The notes beneath the pieces are model-generated. The model was not told the DNA's origin. It saw nothing but the letters and a program-made list of their open reading frames with translations, and ran no database searches. 6,189 nt of DNA from an uncultured Collinsella sp. (GTDB lineage: Bacteria > Actinomycetota > Coriobacteriia > Coriobacteriales > Coriobacteriaceae). The stretch spans positions 1-6,189 of the forward strand of contig URYA01000099.1 in the NCBI GenBank assembly GCA_900551975.1, written 5' to 3'. Below, piece by piece: positions 1-4,653 of this stretch. Made by a program: the position numbers and the translations under genes. The stretch's first letter is position 1. Each line of letters starts with the position of its first letter.

Positions 1-440
1 GCGGTGCCGCCCTGGATACGCGCAAGGGGAATCTCGACATCACGGTAGCCCGCCATGCTAATGGAAATGCCGCCGTTAAAGTCGTACGCGTCGAGAAGCG
101 TTGCCTCGTCCACGTAGCCTTCCGAAAGAGGGGCGATCTCAAAGATGGCCGTGCCTTCGTCATCGGTTGTGGCGGTGAGCTGTTTGCCCGCGGCATAGCG
201 CGACGTCAGCGTAACCTGGGCACCCGCGATGGGCGTATTCTTGTTGGCGACGTCGACCACGACCACACCAAACATGGTGCGCGAGAGAACGAGCACCCTG
301 AAGGGGTCTTCTTCGTCGGCATAGGCCTCGGTGGGGGCGAATGGCAGTATGAAGGCGTTTGCGCTTCCCGGCACGCGCGGCAACATAATGCTCGCCAGTG
401 AGGACGCTCCGGCAACAAGTAACGAACGGCGATCAAGCAT
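1..440 (-). CDS. Exported protein with Tat-like signal and Ig-like/carboxypeptidase-regulatory-like domain (partial)
   Basis: The reading frame from the ATG at 440 stays open for 146 codons to the left edge, so only the N-terminus is present. Residues 1-41 look like an export signal: an N-terminal LDRRSLLVAG with paired arginines (Tat-like but lacking the full consensus), a short hydrophobic stretch, and a possible signal peptidase site at AYA/DEE (after residue 41). From about residue 48 the sequence reads as a beta-sandwich: a hydrophobic strand, then NKNTPIAGAQVTLTS and a TTDDEGTAIFEI turn. This is the pattern of Cna-B or carboxypeptidase-regulatory-like folds, in which the D-E-G turn joins two strands. 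Such domains are usually parts of larger surface or secreted proteins; the rest lies outside the window and no enzymatic function can be assigned. A GGGAG about 10 bases upstream supports the start. It lies 156 bases downstream of the LuxR-type gene on the same strand, so that regulator may control it (inference). Confidence 0.72.
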   Translation of the reverse strand, partial: MLDRRSLLVAGASSLASIMLPRVPGSANAFILPFAPTEAYADEEDPFRVLVLSRTMFGVVVVDVANKNTPIAGAQVTLTSRYAAGKQLTATTDDEGTAIFEIAPLSEGYVDEATLLDAYDFNGGISISMAGYRDVEIPLARIQGGT

Positions 441-470
441 CTTTGGCTCCCATCCCGCAGGTATCGGTGG

Positions 471-540
471 AAATAATCCAATTTTGCGAGAAGGCATCCT
501 GTCACGGTAGTGCCGTCCGAGGGTCAAAATGTCCAATTTG
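471..540. repeat. Pair of imperfect direct repeats upstream of the exported-protein gene
   Basis: On the minus strand CAAATTGGACATTTT (540-526) and CAAAATTGGATTATTT (486-471) share the core AAATTGGA, about 55 bases apart, roughly five helical turns. Both lie in the 156-base gap between the LuxR-type gene and the exported-protein gene, and they are AT-rich inside otherwise GC-rich sequence. This is the kind of place where an activator site or a promoter would sit. I see no convincing paired -35/-10 here. The function is unknown, and the repeat could be chance. Confidence 0.35.
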
Positions 541-596
541 AGCGAGCGAAGCGCCGGGGCTCCGGGGCGTACGTGCCGCGCTAGGCAGTCTGGCTG

Positions 597-1601
597 CTAA
601 CGCAGCATATGCGCGACCAGCTCAGTGCGCGTGCCGATGCCAAGCTTTGCATACACACTGGATAGGCGGTTTTTGACAGTGCCCGGCGATACTCCCATAT
701 GGCGTGCGATTTCGGCGTTGGTCCATCCGCGGCAGGCGAGCATGGCCATGGTGAATTCCGTGGTCGTTAGATCGTCGGCCACGTCCTCGCCCGAATCGGG
801 GTTGTGGATGCGCCGCCAGCCGTAGCTGAAGTGGTACGTGATCTCGATGATGCGCGCGAAGTCGTCAGGGTATTGCGTTTTTAGGCATGCCTCGATGAGC
901 CCCTGTAAAAGGCCGTGGTGCTCGCCAATGAGCTCGATAAGGCCGTCGGGACGCGCAATGTCCCAAGTGGCTCCAAAATGCGCTTTTGCGGCGTCGACGT
1001 CTTTGAGACTCATGCATGCCATGGAAGCTGCCAGGTGCAGGAACAGTTCCGAGATGGGATAACTTCCCTGTTTCATGATCAGGGCATTTTCCGCCATGCC
1101 TAGGCTGCGGCCGTATTCGCCGCGCAGATACAAGGCGTGCGCCATCACGTAGCTGGCGAACAGGCGCAGGCCTTCGGGTAGATGCGCCGCAAGCGGATAA
1201 AACTCTTCGGCAGAATACGGGGAAGGCAAGTGCAGCAGGACACTCGCGGCCGAGGCGAACAGGATATGCGTAGCGTGGATGGCGGGCGATTCCTCGTCGG
1301 CCGGCGTATCGAGGATGCCCGCAAGACAACGGCGGGCGTCGGCGATACGGTTGAGCGACAGGCTGGCATATCCGCAGATAAAGCATGCGGAATAGCGCAA
1401 TGCGGGGTCGGTGGCGTCAAGATAGGGGCGCGCCGTCTTGGCAGCGAGGGCGGCCTGTCCGCGAAAGTACAGCGCTTCTGCCGTGGCGATGGTGCGTGAA
1501 TCGGGGTCGGAAATGCCTGCAACCGCAGCGTCAATCTGCCCCGGCACAAAGGCGGTGCACATCAACGGCATGGGAACGCGTGGGTAGCCATCGCAGTCCA
1601 T
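597..1601 (-). CDS. LuxR-family transcriptional regulator with N-terminal helical (TPR-like) region
   Basis: This is a 334-residue DNA-binding regulator. The C-terminal 55 residues (about 279-334) are a typical LuxR/GerE helix-turn-helix: TTEFTMAMLACRGWTNAEIA, then HMGVSPGTVKNRLSSVYAKL and a final G-TRTEL helix. The upstream 270 residues are alanine- and leucine-rich amphipathic helices resembling TPR-like repeats (for example around 36-95 and 150-210). There is no Walker A motif, so it is not a full MalT/LAL ATPase, and no receiver domain or membrane segments, so it is neither a response regulator nor a Coriobacterial membrane LuxR. The frame stays open upstream into the kinase gene, so the start is uncertain. 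The ATG at 1601 sits 7 bases after GGGAG; an adjacent ATG at 1604 and a TTG at 1637 (5 bases after AGGAG) are alternatives. It starts 68 bases after the kinase gene and precedes the exported-protein gene, its most likely target. The effector is unknown. Confidence 0.85.
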   Translation of the reverse strand: MDCDGYPRVPMPLMCTAFVPGQIDAAVAGISDPDSRTIATAEALYFRGQAALAAKTARPYLDATDPALRYSACFICGYASLSLNRIADARRCLAGILDTPADEESPAIHATHILFASAASVLLHLPSPYSAEEFYPLAAHLPEGLRLFASYVMAHALYLRGEYGRSLGMAENALIMKQGSYPISELFLHLAASMACMSLKDVDAAKAHFGATWDIARPDGLIELIGEHHGLLQGLIEACLKTQYPDDFARIIEITYHFSYGWRRIHNPDSGEDVADDLTTTEFTMAMLACRGWTNAEIARHMGVSPGTVKNRLSSVYAKLGIGTRTELVAHMLR

Positions 1602-1608
1602 CATCCAT

Positions 1609-1613
1609 CTCCC
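1609..1613 (-). promoter_or_regulatory. Ribosome binding site favouring the ATG start of the LuxR-type gene
   Basis: GGGAG on the minus strand, 7 bases before the ATG at 1601 and 4 before the ATG at 1604. A competing AGGAG (1647-1643) sits 5 bases before an in-frame TTG at 1637, which would add 12 residues. Because neighbouring genes do use TTG, the choice is not settled. Confidence 0.45.
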
Positions 1614-1669
1614 AACAGCTGGCAACAATAGCAGCAATTGTACTCCTGTTGCTCGGGACCCCTTTCGTT

Positions 1670-2821
1670 TTACTGTTCGGTTAACGCTACGGATCGTTTT
1701 GGAAGGCTTACGAGCATGGTGGTTCCGTTCTCGGAACTTGTTTCGACCTCTACCGTGCCACCGTGAAGCGCTGCAATCTCCCAAACAAGCGCTAGTCCGA
1801 GTCCTGCGCCGCCGTATGCCCTGCTGCGGGATTTATCCAGGCGAAAGAACGGTTGGAAGATGCTCTCACGGTACTGCTTGGGTATTCCCGGGCCCTGGTC
1901 CTCGACTCGCAGGAACACGTGGCTGTCGTTGTCGCAGATGGAGACGTTGACAGTCGAGCCGGGGTGGCTGTAACGGATGGCATTTTCGACCAGGTTAAAC
2001 ACCAGCCGATAGAGGAGCGTGTCGCTCCCGATTACTAAAGCGTTCCCAGCACAATTGAGGGCTATGCCCTTATTTTCGGCAAGTGGCGCAAGGTCGGTGA
2101 GGATCTCTTCGGACAAGGGACCAAGTTCCACATCGTCCTCGCAAGGAACGCTGCGGAGCTCACTCATCTCGAGCAACACCTTGGTCATCCGCGACATTCG
2201 CTCAGTTTGTTCTTGTAGCAGGCCGAGCAACTCGGCTGTTTCGGGTTGTAAGTTGGAGCGCTCGGAGACAAACAGTTCGATCTGTGCCTGCATAAGGGCG
2301 AGCGGGGTTCGCAGCTCGTGCGCGGCGTTGCCGGTAAATTGACGCTGTGCAGAGAACCCTTCGCCAAGACGGGCGATCATGTCGTTGAAAGAGGCGCTGC
2401 ATCGTTGTAGCTCGGTGGGCACATCTTCACTGAGTCTGATTTCGCTTAGGTTGTCAGGCTGCACACGCTCAACCTGGTCTGCAAAAGCCCGTAGCGGTTT
2501 GAGTGCGCGGCCGCTCACAAAGTATGCCAGCACGCCGCCAAGGAGTGTGACTCCAGCCGTGATGCGCCAGGCTGTCGTGCCAAAAGACTCCTGTGCGTCG
2601 TTTACGACGATCGTAACCTCGTTATCGAGGGTCGCTTTCGTTGGGTCGAACGCCTGGGGCGAATCTTCGCTGGTTGCGGTAAAGGCCGAGATGTCACTGC
2701 CGATGGCATCCATGTAGCGCATGCCCGTATAGCCGACCAGGCAGTTCGTCAGCACGCATGCCGCGCACGTGAGCAGTGCCGTCATAATCGTTATGCGCCA
2801 TTGAAGCGAAAGCCTTTTCAT
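1670..2821 (-). CDS. Sensor histidine kinase (HAMP, HisKA, HATPase)
   Basis: This is a complete 383-residue membrane sensor kinase. TM1 is about residues 10-32, followed by a short extracytoplasmic loop (about 33-86, without cysteine) and TM2 at about 87-104. A HAMP linker follows (about 105-157). The phosphoacceptor is His168 in FTGNAAHELRTPLA. The ATP-binding domain has the N-box NLVENAIRYS (about 276-285), the G1 box DQGPGIP (308-314), the F-box FQPFFRLDKS (322-331) and the G2 box GGAGLGLAL (337-345), so all catalytic elements look intact. The architecture is the common EnvZ/PhoR-like type. The start ATG overlaps the response regulator stop in an ATGA, implying translational coupling with its cognate partner. 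TM1 carries C19-A-A-C22 and C27, unusual for a helix of this kind and suggestive next to a thiol-redox operon. The real signal is unknown; the short loop argues for a membrane or small-molecule stimulus. Confidence 0.95.
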   Translation of the reverse strand: MKRLSLQWRITIMTALLTCAACVLTNCLVGYTGMRYMDAIGSDISAFTATSEDSPQAFDPTKATLDNEVTIVVNDAQESFGTTAWRITAGVTLLGGVLAYFVSGRALKPLRAFADQVERVQPDNLSEIRLSEDVPTELQRCSASFNDMIARLGEGFSAQRQFTGNAAHELRTPLALMQAQIELFVSERSNLQPETAELLGLLQEQTERMSRMTKVLLEMSELRSVPCEDDVELGPLSEEILTDLAPLAENKGIALNCAGNALVIGSDTLLYRLVFNLVENAIRYSHPGSTVNVSICDNDSHVFLRVEDQGPGIPKQYRESIFQPFFRLDKSRSRAYGGAGLGLALVWEIAALHGGTVEVETSSENGTTMLVSLPKRSVALTEQ

Positions 2822-3492
2822 TCGCTATCCTCCATAACGTAGCCCTCTCCAATCCGATTGCGAATCGGGTCGTATCCCAAAACGCTGCGTAGCTTTTTGC
2901 GGAGTGACGAGATATGAACGCGGGTTGCGTTGCTAAAGCTGTTCACGCTGCTATCCCAAACGTGCTCGATAAGCTCCTCTTGGCTTACCGGACGCCCCTG
3001 ATTAAACATCAGGTATTCCAAGATTCCCGTTTCCTTGCGCGTAAGAGATAGAGCCTCGCTGTCCACGGAAGCGATGCGCGCCTTGGTGTCAAAGCGGAGC
3101 TTTCCGCAGGTTAAAACTATGTCGCTTTGTGTAAAGCGTCTGAGGGTAAGGCTGCGAATTCTTGCCGCAAGCTCGTCCAGATGAAACGGCTTGGTGAGGT
3201 AATCGTTGGCGCCGGCATCGAGTCCGGCGACTTTATCGGATACTTCGCCACGTGCGGACAGAATCAGTACCTTGGTCTCGCAGTCAGTTTCCCTAAGTTC
3301 CCTGAGTACGGTCATGCCGTCGATACGGGGAAGGTTGAGGTCGAGTACCACGAGGTCGAAGGCCTCAACGTCCAGTAGGTCGAGCGCCTCCTGTCCGTCG
3401 TGACAGCAGTCGACGCTGTACGCCAGGTTTCGCAAGCTGCGCGCGATTGCATCGCACAGTGCTCGCTCGTCTTCGACGATCAAAATACGCAT
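2818..3492 (-). CDS. OmpR/PhoB-family response regulator
   Basis: This is a 224-residue two-domain response regulator. The receiver domain (about 1-115) has the acidic pair E7/D8, the phosphoacceptor Asp51 in VVLDLNLPRIDG, the switch Ser79 in LILSARG and Lys101 in LTKPF. The C-terminal winged helix (about 125-222) ends in the typical SNATRVHISSLRKKL recognition region and a GEGYVM wing. An ATG six codons upstream (3510) is possible, but the ATG at 3492 is preferred: it is preceded by AAGGAGA with 5-base spacing and begins with the family-typical MRILIVEDE. It is the first gene of the two-component operon and is phosphorylated by the kinase downstream. It is transcribed divergently from the CXXC protein/ferredoxin/redoxin genes, whose promoter lies within 90 bases. 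The arrangement suggests that it regulates that operon, itself, or both (inference). Confidence 0.96.
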   Translation of the reverse strand: MRILIVEDERALCDAIARSLRNLAYSVDCCHDGQEALDLLDVEAFDLVVLDLNLPRIDGMTVLRELRETDCETKVLILSARGEVSDKVAGLDAGANDYLTKPFHLDELAARIRSLTLRRFTQSDIVLTCGKLRFDTKARIASVDSEALSLTRKETGILEYLMFNQGRPVSQEELIEHVWDSSVNSFSNATRVHISSLRKKLRSVLGYDPIRNRIGEGYVMEDSE

Positions 3493-3497
3493 AACAG

Positions 3498-3504
3498 TCT
3501 CCTT
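3498..3504 (-). promoter_or_regulatory. Ribosome binding site deciding the response regulator start
   Basis: AAGGAGA on the minus strand ends 5 bases before the ATG at 3492. The upstream in-frame ATG at 3510 would place this site inside the coding sequence and has no comparable site of its own. Confidence 0.8.
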
Positions 3505-3522
3505 GCACATTCCAAATCGCGC

Positions 3523-3550
3523 TTAACACGGATTTTATAGTCGATATGGT
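3523..3550 (+). promoter_or_regulatory. Candidate sigma-70-type promoter of the CXXC/ferredoxin/redoxin operon
   Basis: TTAACA (3523-3528, five of six to TTGACA) and TATGGT (3545-3550, four of six to TATAAT) are separated by 16 bases, placing transcription start near 3557 and leaving a leader of about 25 bases before the TTG at 3583. A second -10-like hexamer, TATAGT (3536-3541), has no matching -35. A weak -10 suits an activator-dependent promoter, and the divergent response regulator is the obvious candidate. Confidence 0.45.
3534..3539 (-). promoter_or_regulatory. Candidate -10 element of the two-component operon
   Basis: On the minus strand CTATAAAATC contains TATAAA (3539-3534), about 30 bases before the response regulator Shine-Dalgarno. 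No good -35 lies 16-18 bases upstream (the bases there read CGCGAC), so if real the promoter probably needs help from a bound activator. It lies between the two elements of the divergent promoter, so the two could interfere with each other or be coordinately controlled. Confidence 0.3.
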
Positions 3551-3569
3551 CCAATGGTCGCGTAACGAA

Positions 3570-3574
3570 AGGAG
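3570..3574 (+). promoter_or_regulatory. Ribosome binding site for the TTG-initiated CXXC microprotein
   Basis: AGGAG ends 8 bases before the TTG at 3583. An in-frame GTG at 3574 directly abuts this site and so cannot be served by it, which makes TTG the best start. Confidence 0.65.
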
Positions 3575-3582
3575 TGGTCAGG

Positions 3583-3729
3583 TTGTTCAAAGCGGTAAAA
3601 CCCGTGGTACAGGTCGCTTTGTTGATCGTCGGAATTGCCATGGTGTGCTTTGGCGTTATGCGTGGCGAGGCGGATGCCGTGCTGGCCAAAGCGATTAGGC
3701 TGTGCTTGGAGTGTATCGGAATTGGATAA
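3583..3729 (+). CDS. CD1871A-like CXXC-motif microprotein (48 aa, single membrane helix)
   Basis: This is a 48-residue protein read from a TTG start to TAA at 3727. Residues 1-7 carry two lysines (K3, K6), residues 8-26 form one hydrophobic helix, and residues 27-48 are a soluble tail, RGEADAVLAKAIRLCLECIGIG. The helix followed by RGE and the terminal CLECIGIG matches what I recall of the small CD1871A-family CXXC proteins of Clostridia and relatives, which are usually 40-50 residues. The positive N-terminus predicts that the tail, with its C41-L-E-C44 pair, faces outside (inference). The stop overlaps the next gene by 8 bases, so translation of the two is probably coupled. Its context, before a NapH-like ferredoxin protein and a TlpA-like lipoprotein, suggests a thiol-disulfide partner in electron transfer. 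The biochemical function of the family is, to my knowledge, not established. Confidence 0.82.
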   Translation: MFKAVKPVVQVALLIVGIAMVCFGVMRGEADAVLAKAIRLCLECIGIG

Positions 3730-4624
3730 AAGAGAAAACACTGCGTCGCATGTTTTGGCTCGATTTCGCGGATTCATTCAGGCGGCGGCGACGCTCGTCA
3801 CCAACATTCACCTGCCAAACTTTGCCAAAGGCGGCATCTATCAGGGCGCGGGAAAAACAGTCTGCGTACCTGGACTTAATTGCTATTCGTGCCCCGCGGC
3901 AACGGGTGCGTGCCCCATCGGGTCGTTCCAGTCGGTGGTAGGTTCATCCAAGTTCAACTTTTCTTACTATGTTACCGGTACGCTCATTTTGCTCGGCGTG
4001 CTGCTGGGACGCTTTGTATGCGGCTTTCTGTGCCCGTTTGGCTGGCTGCAGGAGCTGCTTCATAAGATTCCCGGAAAAAAGTTCTCCACGAAAAAGCTTA
4101 AGCCGCTCACGTACATCAAGTACGTCGTGCTGCTGTTTGCCGTGGTGCTGCTGCCCGTCTTGGTGGTTAACGACGTGGGCATGGGCGACCCGTTCTTTTG
4201 TAAGTACATCTGTCCACAGGGTGTGCTCGAGGGTGCCATTCCGCTGGCCATTGCAAATGCCGGCATTCGATCTGCGTTGGGACATCTCTTTACTTGGAAA
4301 CTTGCCGTTCTCATTGCCGTGGTAGTGCTGAGCGTTTTGTTCTACCGCCCCTTCTGCAAATGGATTTGTCCGCTCGGCGCATTCTATGCGCTCATGAATA
4401 GGGTGTCCCTACTGGGGATTCGGGTTGACGCATGCAAATGTGTTTCGTGCGGCAAGTGCTCAAAGGTTTGTCAGATGGACGTTGATGTGGTCCGCGCACC
4501 CAATCATGCCGAATGCATCCGGTGCGGAAAGTGCATCGGGGCCTGTCCCGTCGATGCCATTAGCTATCGCTATGGCCTGGATGTGTCGGCGGAAAAGCTC
4601 CCCTTGACCGCCGATAAAAAGTAA
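3722..4624 (+). CDS. Polytopic 4Fe-4S ferredoxin-type membrane protein (NapH/CcoG-like)
   Basis: This is a 300-residue membrane electron carrier. From the TTG at 3722 the order is: a weakly hydrophobic N-terminal segment (about 15-34); a Cys cluster, CVPGLNCYSCPAATGACPIG (C48, C54, C57, C64); TM at about 82-99 ending in CGFLCP (C100, C104); TM at about 131-150; CKYICP (C160, C164); TM at about 191-208; CKWICP (C212, C216); then two ferredoxin motifs, C240-x2-C243-x2-C246-x3-C250 and C265-x2-C268-x2-C271-x3-C275-P. The repeated CxxxCP motifs and C-terminal 2[4Fe-4S] domain define the NapH/YccM/CcoG group. No FMN-binding domain is present, unlike NosR or RnfG-type partners. Upstream in-frame ATG codons exist (from 3635) but lie inside the microprotein gene and give an implausible N-terminus; GGAG at 3708-3711 serves the TTG. 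It likely passes electrons from cytoplasmic ferredoxin across the membrane to the adjacent redoxin (inference). Confidence 0.9.
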   Translation: MDKRENTASHVLARFRGFIQAAATLVTNIHLPNFAKGGIYQGAGKTVCVPGLNCYSCPAATGACPIGSFQSVVGSSKFNFSYYVTGTLILLGVLLGRFVCGFLCPFGWLQELLHKIPGKKFSTKKLKPLTYIKYVVLLFAVVLLPVLVVNDVGMGDPFFCKYICPQGVLEGAIPLAIANAGIRSALGHLFTWKLAVLIAVVVLSVLFYRPFCKWICPLGAFYALMNRVSLLGIRVDACKCVSCGKCSKVCQMDVDVVRAPNHAECIRCGKCIGACPVDAISYRYGLDVSAEKLPLTADKK

Positions 4625-4641
4625 ACAAGCTTCGACAAAAC

Positions 4642-4646
4642 GGAGG
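4642..4646 (+). promoter_or_regulatory. Strong ribosome binding site of the redoxin gene
   Basis: GGAGG 7 bases before the ATG at 4654, within the 29-base gap after the ferredoxin-type gene. It is the strongest Shine-Dalgarno in the operon and the only one followed by ATG, so the lipoprotein is probably made in excess over the two membrane proteins before it. Confidence 0.8.
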
Positions 4647-4653
4647 AACGACT

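Noticed and set aside
206..505. Minus-strand 99-residue open frame starting MTGCLLAKLDYF
   Set aside because: It is out of frame with the 440-to-1 gene, which has a signal sequence and a beta-sandwich pattern and stays open to the window edge. This frame gives an Arg/Pro/Ser-rich product typical of a shadow.
545..590. GC-rich inverted repeats after the LuxR-type stop as a terminator
   Set aside because: Only four-base-pair CCGG-type stems can be drawn and no T-run follows on the minus strand.
1637..1642. TACAAT as a -10 box for the LuxR-type gene
   Set aside because: The hexamer is good, but the position 17 bases upstream reads AAAGGG, unlike any -35, and it overlaps a possible TTG start. 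Not enough to call a promoter.
1605..1784. N-terminal extension of the LuxR-type protein to an ATG at 1784
   Set aside because: It would overlap the kinase gene by over 100 bases and encode a basic, non-homologous leader. Better-placed starts with Shine-Dalgarno sites lie at 1601-1637.
3635..3721. Extension of the NapH-like protein to an ATG at 3635
   Set aside because: This would read through the CXXC microprotein gene in another frame and give an N-terminus unlike the family. The TTG at 3722 has a usable Shine-Dalgarno and gives a normal length.
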